This document shows positions 34,540 through 45,634 of a DNA stretch of 64,000 nucleotides, in pieces. The DNA comes from an uncultured Solirubrobacterales bacterium (GTDB lineage: Bacteria; Actinomycetota; Thermoleophilia; Solirubrobacterales; 70-9), in assembly GCA_903939845.1 (NCBI GenBank), contig CAJAIJ010000018.1:124001-188000 (forward strand), written 5' to 3'. Each line of letters begins with the position of its first letter. The first letter of the stretch is position 1. Both the position numbers and the translations under genes were made by a program. A model generated the notes under the pieces. The model had not been told where the DNA came from. It made no database searches and saw only the letters and a program-made list of their open reading frames with translations.

Positions 34540-35913
34540 TCAGGCGTGTGTGGCCCAGCCGTCGACGGCCCGGGCGGCATCCAGAATCGCCTCGGAGATC
34601 GTCGGGTGGGGGTGGGTCATCCGGGCCAGCTCCTGGTAGCCACCCTCCAGTGCCATCACGGCGACCAGCTCCGGGATCATGTCGCAGGCCCTGTTGCCGA
34701 CGATGTGGGCCCCGATGATCTCGCCGAACTCGGGGTCGACCACGAGCTTGACCATTCCGTCGCGATCGCGATATACCGATCCGGCACCGACGCCGCCGAG
34801 CTTGAACTTGGCCGTCTTGATGTCCAGGCCGGCCTCCTTCGCTTCGGCCTCCGTAAGGCCGACGCTCGCGACCTGGGGGTGACAGAAGGTGCCGGCCGGA
34901 ATCAGGTCCCGATCGAGCGGGTGGACCGGCTGTCCCCCGATCGCCTCGGCCGCCACGATCCCCTCTTCCATCGCCTTGTGGGCCAGGGCCGGGCCGGGGG
35001 TGAGGTCTCCGATCGCGTAGACCTTGGGGTTGGAGGTCGCCTGGTCTTCCCCGACCGCGATCTTCCCGGTGTCGTCGTCGAGTGCGATACCGGCGTCGGC
35101 AAGTCCGAGAGCATCCACATCGGGCCGCCGGCCGCCGGCGATGACCAGGTAGTCGACCTCGGCCGTGTTGTCGCCGTAGGTGAGCTTGACCGAGTCCGGT
35201 CCGGGCTCGACGTTCTCGACCGGGGTCCCCGTCGAGATCTCGATCCCCTGCTTCTTGAAGACTCTCTCGACGACCCGGACCACGTCCTTGTCGTCGGCCG
35301 GGAGGATCTGGTCGAGCATCTCGATCAGGATCACCTCGGTCCCGTATCGGATGTAGGCCGAGGCGATCTCGGCGCCCGAGGCACCGGCACCGGCGACCGC
35401 GATCTTCTTCGGCTGTTCGGGCAGTGACCAGGCACCCCAGGTGTCGACGACCCTCTCCGAGAACTCGGTTCCCGGGATCGGCTGGGCTACCGAACCGGTC
35501 GCGAGGATCACCTTGTCGGCTCCGTAGACCGTGTCGCCCACCTTCACATCGGCGTCCGCGGTGAGGCTGCCTTCACCCTCGATGTAGGTGATCGAGTTCT
35601 TGTCGAAGAGCATCTTGATCCCCGACTCGAGGCCTTCCGAGACATCGGTCCGCCTCCCTGCGAGTGCGTCCCAGTCCAGCTCCAGACCGGACGTCTTGAC
35701 CCCGATTTCGGCACCGTTTCGCGCCTCGTCGAGGACCTCGGCGGTATGCAGCATCGTCTTGGCCGGGATGCAGGCGTAGTTCAGACAGCGTCCACCGGCC
35801 TTGTCCTTCTCGACCACTGCCGTCTTCAGGCCGAGCTGGGCCGCCCTGATGGCGGCGACGTAGCCTCCCGGCCCGCCACCGATTACAACCAGATCAAACC
35901 TGTCTTCAGCCAT
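34540..35913 (-). CDS. lpdA: Dihydrolipoamide dehydrogenase (E3)
   Basis: 457 residues. FAD motif VVIGGGPGGYVAAIRAAQLG, redox disulfide in GGRCLNYACIPAKTM, NAD motif AVAGAGASGAEIASAY, and the C-terminal AHIVGNRACDMIPEL with TMTHPHPTISEAILDA supplying the active-site His-Glu. It reoxidises the lipoyl arm. First gene of the operon. It could also serve other lipoyl enzymes. Confidence 0.95.
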   Translation of the reverse strand: MAEDRFDLVVIGGGPGGYVAAIRAAQLGLKTAVVEKDKAGGRCLNYACIPAKTMLHTAEVLDEARNGAEIGVKTSGLELDWDALAGRRTDVSEGLESGIKMLFDKNSITYIEGEGSLTADADVKVGDTVYGADKVILATGSVAQPIPGTEFSERVVDTWGAWSLPEQPKKIAVAGAGASGAEIASAYIRYGTEVILIEMLDQILPADDKDVVRVVERVFKKQGIEISTGTPVENVEPGPDSVKLTYGDNTAEVDYLVIAGGRRPDVDALGLADAGIALDDDTGKIAVGEDQATSNPKVYAIGDLTPGPALAHKAMEEGIVAAEAIGGQPVHPLDRDLIPAGTFCHPQVASVGLTEAEAKEAGLDIKTAKFKLGGVGAGSVYRDRDGMVKLVVDPEFGEIIGAHIVGNRACDMIPELVAVMALEGGYQELARMTHPHPTISEAILDAARAVDGWATHA

Positions 35914-35978
35914 CTCGCGGCGAGGTTATCGGACCGACCGACTCGGAAGGGGAGCCGGATTTGGCCGCCCGCTGGCTC

Positions 35979-36476
35979 TCACCCGGAACCGGGCCGCTGC
36001 GGCATCTGCAACCGGGCCATGGCCTTGACCATGAACCAGAACATCGCCCCCAGGAAGACCGTGAGGACGAGAGTGCTGAGCATCTGGAGCAGAGTTCCTG
36101 CCAGGACCAGGCCGGCGACCGAGGCCAGGATGAAGAGCAGGAGTAGCGCCTGGAATCCGAGCGCCGCCCAGTACTTCGCTCGCCAGAGCCCCCATGCCAT
36201 CAGTGTCATGATCGCGGCCGTCCCGACGAGCTGGACCATGTTCGGCTTCGAGCCGTTTACCTCGGCATCGGTGAAAAGGGCAACCCCGGTCGAGGCCCAG
36301 AAGATCATCGCCACTACGGCCGAGAAGATCGCCCCGACCGTGATTACGGTCGGTCTCTCTCCCGGAGACAGTGGCTTCAATGCCTCCCGAACCTTCCGGT
36401 TCTTCTCCTCTGCCTTGGAGTAACCGGCTGCCATCCGGTCTCTGGGGTCGCCGCCGCTGTCCTTCGGATCAGCCAC
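35979..36476 (-). CDS. Four-span conserved membrane protein
   Basis: 165 residues from GTG at 36476, which overlaps the thiE stop (GTGGCTGA), so it is coupled to thiE. The N-terminal 45 residues are charged (MAAGYSKAEEKNRKVREAL), then four hydrophobic helices (PTVITVGAIFSAVVAMIFWA and on). I do not recognise a family; I have seen similar short membrane proteins in related Actinobacteria. A role near thiamin is suggested only by position. Confidence 0.6.
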   Translation of the reverse strand: MADPKDSGGDPRDRMAAGYSKAEEKNRKVREALKPLSPGERPTVITVGAIFSAVVAMIFWASTGVALFTDAEVNGSKPNMVQLVGTAAIMTLMAWGLWRAKYWAALGFQALLLLFILASVAGLVLAGTLLQMLSTLVLTVFLGAMFWFMVKAMARLQMPQRPGSG

Positions 36477-37161
36477 CGGGTGCCACCTCGCTCCCGACCG
36501 ACGCAAAGGCGCGTCGGAGCGAGGCTGCCGTCGCGGCCGGGTCGGCCGAGTCTCTTATCGCCCGGACCACACAGAGCCGCCTGGCTCCAGCCTGGAGGAC
36601 GTCCTCGACATTGGAGGCATCGATCCCGCCGATCGCGAAGAAGGGGAGAGGGACGGTCCGGGCCGCGAAGGAGACGAGGTCCAGACCTGTCGCAGGCCTT
36701 CCCTCCTTGGTCGGGGTCTCCCAGACCGGTCCGGTACTCAGGTAGTCCATTCCCCCGGTCTCGAGCGCCGAGCGGACCTGGTCTTCGGAGTGGGTCGAGA
36801 GGCCGATCAGCATCTCGCTGCCGACGATGCCCCGGGCCTCTTCGATCGAGATGTCGTCCTGGCCGACGTGGACCCCGTCGGCTCCGACCTGAACTGCGAT
36901 CTCGGGGTCGTCATTGATCAGGAACGGGACGGCGTAGGTGTCGGCGAGGCGACGGAAGGTCTGTGCGGCCCGGTCGATCAGGCGGCGGTCGTTCGACTTC
37001 TCCCTGAGCTGGATGATGTCGACCCCGCCGTCGAGAGCGGACCTGAGAAGGGGCTCGGGATCGTCACCGTTGGGCATCGCATCACAGACGAAGTAGAGCC
37101 TGGCCGTCCGGAGGCGCTCCCGTCGGAGTGCCCCGGCTCCCGATGCCGTTCCGTAGTCCAT
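36469..37161 (-). CDS. thiE: Thiamin-phosphate synthase
   Basis: 230 residues from ATG 37161 (MDYGTASG); the upstream open frame is shadow. TIM-barrel family marks: LYFVCD, GVDIIQLREKS, FLINDDPEIAVQVGADGVHVGQDD, STHSEDQV, YLSTGPVWETPTKEG (pyrophosphate-binding) and FFAIGGIDASNV. It joins the thiazole and pyrimidine phosphates. It is divergent from thiO, whose leader carries the TPP riboswitch; no separate TPP element is visible on its own side. Confidence 0.93.
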   Translation of the reverse strand: MDYGTASGAGALRRERLRTARLYFVCDAMPNGDDPEPLLRSALDGGVDIIQLREKSNDRRLIDRAAQTFRRLADTYAVPFLINDDPEIAVQVGADGVHVGQDDISIEEARGIVGSEMLIGLSTHSEDQVRSALETGGMDYLSTGPVWETPTKEGRPATGLDLVSFAARTVPLPFFAIGGIDASNVEDVLQAGARRLCVVRAIRDSADPAATAASLRRAFASVGSEVAPGG

Positions 37162-37220
37162 ACACCAAGTATTCCAGCGTTCGACCGGTCCTAGATGGCG
37201 GCCCCGATAGGATCGGACCG

Positions 37221-37339
37221 ACCCGCGGGAGCCCCGGTGCGAGTTTGCGTTCCGCACGTCGGGCTGAGAGGGCGGCACGACCGCCGACCGCCAGAACCTG
37301 ATCCGGATCATGCCGGCGCAAGGGAAGGGCTCCGCGGGT
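37221..37339 (+). promoter_or_regulatory. TPP riboswitch (THI element)
   Basis: All conserved segments are present: outer stem ACCCGCGG (37221-37228) with CCGCGGGT (37332-37339), GGGCTGAGAGG at 37261, ACCTGATCCGGATCATGCCGGCG at about 37296-37318 and the final AAGGGA. It reads toward thiO (37371). It should turn down thiO and thiSG when thiamin pyrophosphate is abundant. The identical 7-mer GGAGCCC occurs in the aptamer (37228-37234) and at the thiO ribosome-binding site (37361-37367), and both can pair with GGGCTCC (37327-37333). Confidence 0.95.
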
Positions 37340-37370
37340 TCGTTCGAAGCAACTGAGACCGGAGCCCGGA

Positions 37371-39516
<2,146 letters not shown>

Positions 39517-39534
39517 CCGAGCACCCCGGCTGGC

Positions 39535-39945
39535 CTACTTGAGCCGATCGGGCGGGATCGGGGGGAGATCGTCGGGGTCGGAGGTGAACTGCTCACCGAC
39601 CTCCTTGCTGCCGAGCAGCTGTTCCCTGTGCCTCACGGCGTCGCCGTAGTAGGCCGACCGGTAAGGGGTCCCCGAGCTGCCGATCAGGTGCATGTGCTCC
39701 TCGAGTTCGACCGGATCCCGTCCGAAGAGCAGCAGCCCGATCCCGTTTCCGTGGGCCGGCTCTGCCACCAGCATGCAGGTCAGCCAGGTGTGGCCCGTCC
39801 CCTCGGCAACCCGGCCGTATGCACCGGTCGCCTCGTCCTCGTCATCGAAGAGGCGGCAGACGAAATGGAAGATCTCGCCGTCCACATCGACCTCGACCGG
39901 TTCGAGATCCTCACCTGCCTCGCCATCTGATTCCGCTTCGGTCAT
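39535..39945 (-). CDS. Conserved hypothetical protein, acidic start
   Basis: 136 residues from ATG 39945, with GGAGAGG just upstream. The start is acidic (MTEAESDGEAGEDLEPVEV). A compact domain follows (DGEIFHFVCRLFDDEDEATG, LTCMLVAEPAHGNGIGLLLFG, PYRSAYYGDAVRHREQLL). No membrane part. Not recognised. Ends 18 bp from the convergent thiSG. Confidence 0.55.
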   Translation of the reverse strand: MTEAESDGEAGEDLEPVEVDVDGEIFHFVCRLFDDEDEATGAYGRVAEGTGHTWLTCMLVAEPAHGNGIGLLLFGRDPVELEEHMHLIGSSGTPYRSAYYGDAVRHREQLLGSKEVGEQFTSDPDDLPPIPPDRLK

Positions 39946-39988
39946 GGTCGCCTCTCCGGGTTCTGGTCGATGGTGCTTCGCCGGTCGA

Positions 39989-40062
39989 TGCCCCCGGTCG
40001 GATTCGAACCGACGACTCACAGGTTAAAAGCCTGCAGCTCTAACCAGCTGAGCTACGGGGGC
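39989..40062 (-). tRNA. tRNA-Lys (anticodon TTT)
   Basis: A 74-nt cloverleaf, reading right to left. Acceptor GCCCCCG with CGGGGGC, discriminator A, no CCA encoded. The anticodon stem GCAGG/CCTGT (one G-U) encloses CTTTTAA, anticodon TTT. T arm GGTTCGAATCC. Lies between the hypothetical gene and the TetR gene. Confidence 0.96.
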
Positions 40063-40116
40063 ACCCCAATCTTGCCATTACGCGGCCGACCGAGCCCCGC
40101 AGGCGACAGAGATTCC

Positions 40117-40731
40117 TCAGGCCTTCGTGGGGCAGACGTCGATCAGGGTCTCGGTCAGGGAGATCGCGCCCTGGATGTCGGGCTCGCGTTCGGCCGCGAT
40201 ATTTGCCCAGACGAGGGCTGCGGTGCTCATCTCGATCGCGTCGATGATGTTCTCCGGGACCTCCCGTTCGGGAAGGTGCTCGACGACCAGGCTCGAGATC
40301 AGCACCTTCGATTGAGTTGCCACCTTGCCTCTGCGATCGAGCAGGAGCCGCATGGTCAGGGCCGGCTCACGGCTCGCAAAGTCGCTGAGGGGAGAGGAGG
40401 CCGAGGCGATGTCGAGGAAGCGGGTGAAGATGTCGATCAGGCGGTCCTTCCCGGTGCCGGTCGCCTGGCTTTCGACGGCCTCGAACCATTCGACGACCAG
40501 GCCCGCGAAGACCTCCTCGATCAGCTCTTCACGTTCGCCGACCCAGCGGTAGAGGGTCGTCCGCCCGATCCCGAGATCCTGAGCCAGGGTCCGCATCTCG
40601 ATCCTCTCGCCCTGGAGGAACCGGGCTCTGGCCAGATCGATTGCATCCTCGGGCGAGGCCTTGCGGAACGAGGGAACGGCCTCGGTCGGGACTTCGTCTT
40701 CTGGCGATCCCGTTTGGGTCTCTGCCTTCAC
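40117..40731 (-). CDS. TetR family transcriptional regulator
   Basis: 204 residues. The HTH is near residues 40-75: RIEMRTLAQDLGIGRTTLYRW with the recognition turn GIGRTTLYRWVG, followed by EREELIEEVFAG. The C-terminal ligand domain is diverse. It is divergent from the P450 gene, so it probably represses that promoter and itself. GTG start at 40731. Confidence 0.88.
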   Translation of the reverse strand: MKAETQTGSPEDEVPTEAVPSFRKASPEDAIDLARARFLQGERIEMRTLAQDLGIGRTTLYRWVGEREELIEEVFAGLVVEWFEAVESQATGTGKDRLIDIFTRFLDIASASSPLSDFASREPALTMRLLLDRRGKVATQSKVLISSLVVEHLPEREVPENIIDAIEMSTAALVWANIAAEREPDIQGAISLTETLIDVCPTKA

Positions 40732-40775
40732 GGGACGATCCTATGGCATCGGGAACATATGGAAGAAACCGACCG

Positions 40776-40831
40776 AATGGAACGGACTTTGCTTGCGGTT
40801 GGAATGAACCATTAGACAGGAATGTTCCATT
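40776..40831. promoter_or_regulatory. Operator-like inverted repeats between TetR and P450
   Basis: AATGGAAC (40776-40783) and GTTCCATT (40824-40831) are exact inverted repeats. GGAATGTTCC (40819-40828) is itself palindromic, and GGTT (40797-40800) and AACC (40807-40810) flank a six-base spacer. Such clustered GGAA/TTCC half-sites suit a TetR operator controlling the divergent pair. Confidence 0.45.
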
Positions 40832-40900
40832 TGCTCTATCTTTTCGTCGTAACCAAAGGCAGCTGTTGCTGCTCCTCCAGTTCGGGAGGAGAGGGAGAAG

Positions 40901-42151
40901 ATGTCAACGATTGCTGAAACCGATATTTCGGACCTCGACGTGAGCGACCTCTCGCTCTGGAAGGAGGGACCCCCGCACGAGGTCTTTCGGGATCTTCGCG
41001 ATCGGGACCTGCACTTTTCGGCCCTCAGTGACTTTCCGAACGAGACCGGCTTCTGGTCCGTCGTCAGGTATGACGACATCGCGACGGTCGGCCGCGACTG
41101 GGAGACCTTCTCCTCCAACCGGAGCATCCTCCTGGTCAACAGCGTCGCAGCCGAGCCGGGAGCCCCCGACCCGATGGACCTCGGGGCGAACATGATGATT
41201 ACCCAGGACCCGCCCCGGCACGATCGGCTGAAGGCCCTGGTCCAGCGCGAGTTCACCCCGAGGAAGGCTCTCGACCACGCCGACCGGATGAGAGAGATCA
41301 TCAACGCGGTCTGGGACCGGGCGATCGAAAGTCACCCTGATGGACGGATCGACCTCGTCCAGGACGTCGGTATCCACGTCCCGGCCATGGTGATCGGGGA
41401 CATGCTCGGCGTGCCACGGGAGGATGCCGAGCAGCTGGTCGATTGGACCAACCGGACCTCTGCCTTCGAGGACCCCCGGCTGGTGCCGGATCTGTCGGAC
41501 CTCCTGGTGGCCCTGGAGGAGTTCGTTCCCTACGTGGATGCGATGGTCACCGAGCGCGCGAAGTGCCCGATGCACGACCTGACCACGGCCTTCATCGAGG
41601 CCGAAGTCGACGGTGAGAAGCTGAGCCACGAAGAGGTCCTGATGTTCTTCTTCCTCCTGATGGTGGCCGGAAACGACTCGACCCGAGCCACCTTCACCTC
41701 TGGCATGAAGAGCCTGATGGAGGATCCGGAGCAGATGGAGCTGGTTCGGTCCGGAGCAGTTCCCCTGGAGCAGGTGGTCGAGGAGTTCGTCCGGTTCCAT
41801 CCGGCTTTTGCCTACATGCGCCGCACCGCAACAAGGGATGTCGAGCTCAGGGGTGCCGAGATCAAGGCCGGCGACAAGCTTGCTCTCTGGTACGTGTCGG
41901 GCAATCGGGACGAGAGGGTCTTCGACGATCCGAACCGGTTCGACGTCAGGCGCGAGCCGAACCCCCACCAGGGCTTCGGTGGCGGAGGCAGGCACTTCTG
42001 CCTCGGTGCCGGTCTGGCCAGGGTAGAGATGAAGATCTGGATCGAGGAGACCCTGAAGCGGTTCGAGTCCCTCGAGCTCGATGGCCCGACCGAGAGGCTC
42101 TCATCCACCTTCCTGAATCAGTGGTGGAAGATCCCGGTCAAGGTTTCCTGA
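40901..42151 (+). CDS. Cytochrome P450
   Basis: 416 residues, no membrane anchor, so a soluble bacterial class-I type needing a ferredoxin and reductase (none in the window). I-helix AGNDSTRATF (A-G-x-D-[ST]), ExxR in EEFVRFHP, and haem loop FGGGGRHFCLGAG with the Cys ligand. The MFFFLLMVAGND stretch resembles the CYP125/142-like sterol and terpenoid oxidisers, but the substrate is not known. A strong GGAGG lies 10-20 bases before the ATG at 40901. Probably repressed by the divergent TetR. Confidence 0.95.
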   Translation: MSTIAETDISDLDVSDLSLWKEGPPHEVFRDLRDRDLHFSALSDFPNETGFWSVVRYDDIATVGRDWETFSSNRSILLVNSVAAEPGAPDPMDLGANMMITQDPPRHDRLKALVQREFTPRKALDHADRMREIINAVWDRAIESHPDGRIDLVQDVGIHVPAMVIGDMLGVPREDAEQLVDWTNRTSAFEDPRLVPDLSDLLVALEEFVPYVDAMVTERAKCPMHDLTTAFIEAEVDGEKLSHEEVLMFFFLLMVAGNDSTRATFTSGMKSLMEDPEQMELVRSGAVPLEQVVEEFVRFHPAFAYMRRTATRDVELRGAEIKAGDKLALWYVSGNRDERVFDDPNRFDVRREPNPHQGFGGGGRHFCLGAGLARVEMKIWIEETLKRFESLELDGPTERLSSTFLNQWWKIPVKVS

Positions 42152-42225
42152 GGGCCGCTGACAAGGCGAAGCATCGCTTACCCCGCCGGCCGCACAGCGG
42201 AGCGAAAACCGGCTCTTCACGAACC

Positions 42226-42246
42226 CGGTCGTTCGCCTTGCGACCG
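42226..42246 (+). terminator. Possible terminator after the P450 gene
   Basis: CGGTCG (42226-42231) and CGACCG (42241-42246) form a 6-bp stem with a 9-nt loop, then ACCGGCCTTATTTA. The T content is modest. It lies between convergent P450 and purH, so it may act in either direction. Confidence 0.35.
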
Positions 42247-42257
42247 ACCGGCCTTAT

Positions 42258-43871
42258 TTAGTGTCGAAAGTGCCGGTGCTTCGTGAAGACCATCGCGACC
42301 TCGGCCTCGTCACAGGCCGCGATCACCTCGGCGTCGCGCTTCGAGCCTCCCGGCTGGATCACGCAGGTGGCCCCGGCCTCGATCGCGGCCGCCGGGCCAT
42401 CGGCGAACGGGAAAAATGCATCTGAGGCGACCGCGCAGCCGTCCAGGAGCGCGTCGGCGCCCTCTTCATGCGACTCGCGGCACTTCTCGATCGCAAGGCG
42501 GACCGAGTCGACCCGGCTCATCTGGCCGGCACCGATCCCCAGAGTCATGCCGTCCTTCGCCAGCACGATCGCGTTAGAGCGGACATGACGGCAGACCTTC
42601 CAGGCGAACAGCATGTCTGCCCACTCGCCTTCGGTCGGCTCCCGGTCGGTCATCGCTTCCATGATCTCCCGCGGCTCGGGTTCGCCGTCGCGGTCCTGGA
42701 TCAGGACCCCGCCCCGAACCCGCTTGACGTCCTTCTCACGGGAATCGGGGTATCTCGGTGACTCATCGGTGAAGATCCGGATCGCCTCCTTCTGCTGGAG
42801 GACGTCGAGTGCACCGTCTCCGTAACCCGGTGCCGCAAGGACTTCGACGAAGTTCTGGTGGAGCCTCTCTGCCAGCGGAGCCTCGATCTCCCGGTTGACC
42901 ACGATCACACCGCCGAAGGCCGAGATCGGATCGCAGGAGAGCGCCTTCTCGTAGGCCTCGAGGGCGTCGGTGCCGATCGCCACGCCACACGGGTTGTTGT
43001 GCTTGACGATCACGCAGGCAGGCTCCTCGAAATCGGCCAGGAGTTTGCGGGCCGAGTCGAGGTCGAGCACGTTGTTGAAGGAGAGCGCTCTGCCGTGGAT
43101 CTTCGAAAGGCCGGTGAGGAAGTTGCTCTCGAGCCCGACCTCTCCGTAGAGCGCCCCCCGCTGGTGCGGGTTCTCGCCGTAGGAGAGTTCGAGCAGCTTC
43201 TCGTAGGCGATCACCTCATGTTCGGGGAAGTCCTCGTAGGACTCGGCGAACCATCGGGAGATCGCGGCGTCGTAGCGGGCGGTCTGGGCGAAGGCCTCGT
43301 TCGCGAGCCAGTGTCGGGTCGATGGCGAGACCTCCCCGCCACTCTCATCCATCTCCTCGAGCACTGCGTCGTAAGACTCGGGCTTTACGACGACGACCAC
43401 GTCCTCGTGGTTCTTGGCGGCAGCCCTGATCATCGTCGGGCCGCCGATATCGATGTTCTCGATCGCCTCGAGAGGGGTTACGCCCTCGCTCGCGATCGTC
43501 TTCTCGAACGGATAGAGGTTGACGCAGACCAGGTCGATCGGGGTGATCTCCTCGATTTCGAGCACCTCGACGTGCTCGGGTAGCGACCGGCGGGCCAGGA
43601 TCGCGGCGTGGAGGCGGGGGTGGAGGGTCTTGACCCGGCCATCGAGGATCTCGGCCTGTCCTGTGAATTCCGATACATCGGTCACCTCGATGCCGGCATC
43701 CCGCAGAGCGGTTGCCGTTCCTCCGGTCGAGAGGATTTCGACCCCGGCTCCGGCCAGGCCTCTCGCGAAGTCGACCACGCCGGTCTTGTCGGATACCGAG
43801 ATCAGGGCCCTGCCCACCTTCACCGGTCCGTTGGTCGGATCCATGTTCTCCGTCTCTGTCACTCTCGCCAA
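42258..43871 (-). CDS. purH: Bifunctional AICAR transformylase/IMP cyclohydrolase
   Basis: About 537 residues, full length. The N-terminal half is the cyclohydrolase (ALISVSDKTGVVDFARGL, ILSTGGTATALRDAG, VDLVCVNLYPFEK). The C-terminal half is the transformylase (VKHNNPCGVAIG, PISAFGGVIVVNREI, SDAFFPFADGP, VIQPGGSKRD). It does the last two steps to IMP. The start is uncertain: TTG 43871, GTG 43862 or ATG 43844, none with a convincing ribosome site. Follows purN by a few bases. Confidence 0.93.
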   Translation of the reverse strand: MARVTETENMDPTNGPVKVGRALISVSDKTGVVDFARGLAGAGVEILSTGGTATALRDAGIEVTDVSEFTGQAEILDGRVKTLHPRLHAAILARRSLPEHVEVLEIEEITPIDLVCVNLYPFEKTIASEGVTPLEAIENIDIGGPTMIRAAAKNHEDVVVVVKPESYDAVLEEMDESGGEVSPSTRHWLANEAFAQTARYDAAISRWFAESYEDFPEHEVIAYEKLLELSYGENPHQRGALYGEVGLESNFLTGLSKIHGRALSFNNVLDLDSARKLLADFEEPACVIVKHNNPCGVAIGTDALEAYEKALSCDPISAFGGVIVVNREIEAPLAERLHQNFVEVLAAPGYGDGALDVLQQKEAIRIFTDESPRYPDSREKDVKRVRGGVLIQDRDGEPEPREIMEAMTDREPTEGEWADMLFAWKVCRHVRSNAIVLAKDGMTLGIGAGQMSRVDSVRLAIEKCRESHEEGADALLDGCAVASDAFFPFADGPAAAIEAGATCVIQPGGSKRDAEVIAACDEAEVAMVFTKHRHFRH

Positions 43872-43875
43872 GGCC

Positions 43876-44532
43876 TCACTGGTCGATGATCACCCTGTTC
43901 GGGTCTTCGTCGGCGATCCTAACCCGGCCTGTGGCAATCATGCCGATCGCCTCCGGCAGCAGCGCGTGCTCGACGGCGTGGATCGCCTCCTCGAGCTCGT
44001 CCCGGCCCATGCCCGGAGCCACCTCGACCGGCCGCTGCAGGATCACCGGACCGGTGTCGGTCCCCTCGTCTACGAAGTGGACGGTGACCCCGGTCACCCG
44101 GACCCCGGCGTCGATCGCCTGGCCGATCGCATCGAGGCCGGGAAAGGATGGCAAGAGGGATGGGTGGACGTTGATGACCCTGTTTCTGAAGCGCTCGATG
44201 AAACCGGGAGTGAGCAGAGCCATGTAGCCGGCAAGGACGATCAGGTCGGCCTCCAGTCCCTTTGTCCAGTCGGCCATCGCATCGTCACGTGCCGATCGGT
44301 TCGGGTGATCCTCGATCGGGAATACCTCGGTCGGGATCCCCGCGCTCTGCGCACGCTCCAGCGCGAAGGCGTCAGGCTTGTCGGAGCCGACGCCGACGAC
44401 CTCGATCCCGTCACGACCATGGAGGTCATCGATGATCGCCTGGAGGTTCGATCCGTTGCCGGAGGCAAGGACGATCAGTCGGAAAGGTCCTCCCTCTCCC
44501 TTTTCAGCGCTCGAAGACATCGGCCCCTGCAT
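43876..44532 (-). CDS. purN: Phosphoribosylglycinamide formyltransferase
   Basis: 218 residues. Start region RLIVLASGNGSNLQAIIDDL, then VVGVGSDKPDAFALERA, and the catalytic stretch GYMALLTPGFIERF, NVHPSLLPSFPGLDAIGQAI, VTVHFVDEGTDTGPVI with the Asn-His-Asp active group. It formylates GAR with 10-formyl-THF. Paired with purH; divergent from the DUF2165-like gene. Confidence 0.95.
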   Translation of the reverse strand: MQGPMSSSAEKGEGGPFRLIVLASGNGSNLQAIIDDLHGRDGIEVVGVGSDKPDAFALERAQSAGIPTEVFPIEDHPNRSARDDAMADWTKGLEADLIVLAGYMALLTPGFIERFRNRVINVHPSLLPSFPGLDAIGQAIDAGVRVTGVTVHFVDEGTDTGPVILQRPVEVAPGMGRDELEEAIHAVEHALLPEAIGMIATGRVRIADEDPNRVIIDQ

Positions 44533-44613
44533 CTTGCCGTAAACCGATGTTCACTTGGTATCCGGCGACGCGCTCTAGGTTCATCTCATTCGCAACTTGT
44601 GAGAGGAGAGAGC

Positions 44614-45093
44614 GTGGAAGCGATGCTGCGCCCTTCGGGGCTCTTGTTCAAGCGGGTCATTCTGGTGTTCTGGACCATGTTCTTCACGATGGTCGCCGTA
44701 ACCAACTTCGTCGACCTGATGGGTGAGTTCGGTGTCTTCGAATGGACCTTCCTGAACTCCGGCAACTTCGAATACCTGAGCCAGACGGTCAAGGTGTACG
44801 ACATCGGCCCCGGGGTGACCAAGGTCCTTCTGATCGGTGCATTCCTGATCGAGTTGATTGCTGCGACTCTCTTCTGGAGGGCTCTCTTTGCATCCGGTAG
44901 AGGTGCGGAGGGCCGGACGAAGGCGATCCTCGCGATCTCCTTCGGGGCCCTTGTCTGGACCGCGTTCGTCTTCATGACCGAGTTCTTCGTCGCCTACGGC
45001 AGTGAGTCCCCGTTCCGCGAGCTGCTGATGATCATGATCGCGGCCGGACTCGCGATCGTGCTGGTGCCGGACGAGTTCGGAAGCGAGGCTTGA
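44614..45093 (+). CDS. DUF2165-like small membrane protein
   Basis: 159 residues from GTG 44614 with AGGAG six bases upstream; the frame is open far to the left in shadow of purN-purH. Four spans, with MFFTMVAVTNFVDLMGEFG then FVDLM, and TFLNSGNFEYLSQTVKVYDI. This arrangement resembles DUF2165. Function unknown. Confidence 0.7.
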   Translation: MEAMLRPSGLLFKRVILVFWTMFFTMVAVTNFVDLMGEFGVFEWTFLNSGNFEYLSQTVKVYDIGPGVTKVLLIGAFLIELIAATLFWRALFASGRGAEGRTKAILAISFGALVWTAFVFMTEFFVAYGSESPFRELLMIMIAAGLAIVLVPDEFGSEA

Positions 45094-45100
45094 ACCCGGA

Positions 45101-45466
45101 TCAGTCGGCGTAGTGGTGGTGGAGCATCAGGCCGTTTCCATCCGGGTCGCTGAAGAAGGCCATGTGGCAGACGCCGGAGTCGAGTGTGTCGGCAGAGAAC
45201 TCGACACCCTTGCCTTCGAGTTCGGTTCGGGCCTCGGCGACGTCGTCCACCCGCAACGCGATCGGGAAGTTGTTCGGTGAGAACTCCTGGCCGAACGCAT
45301 CCGGCTGCATGATCGCGATGGTCAGGTTGCCCGTCTCGAATTCCTGCGCCGGCATCTCGCCCCACTGCTTCGACTGCTCGAGTCCGAGCACCTCGCCATA
45401 GAACTGCTTCGACCTCTCGAAGTCGGTGATCGGCACGATCGTGAAATCAACTCCGGTTACGTTCAT
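45101..45466 (-). CDS. VOC family (glyoxalase-like) protein
   Basis: 121 residues from ATG 45466, with AGGAGG five to ten bases upstream. One glyoxalase fold: TIVPITDFERSKQFYGEVLGL, then ALRVDDVAEARTELEGKGV, FFSDPDGNGLMLHH. Metal ligands may be the His and Glu of the paired modules. Substrate unknown. Ends seven bp from the convergent DUF2165-like gene. Confidence 0.85.
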   Translation of the reverse strand: MNVTGVDFTIVPITDFERSKQFYGEVLGLEQSKQWGEMPAQEFETGNLTIAIMQPDAFGQEFSPNNFPIALRVDDVAEARTELEGKGVEFSADTLDSGVCHMAFFSDPDGNGLMLHHHYAD

Positions 45467-45634
45467 CGGGACCTCCTGTTTCGGATCGGACAACTACCAA
45501 TGAGAACCTAACCGTTCACCGCTTCGGTTGAATCCACTCAGCGACTGACGGAAAGGGGGCGACATCATGTCCCGGTGCCCTTGATGGAGCGTGGGATTCA
45601 TCAGGGCAATGCCCCGAAACTCAGGTGCGGTTCG

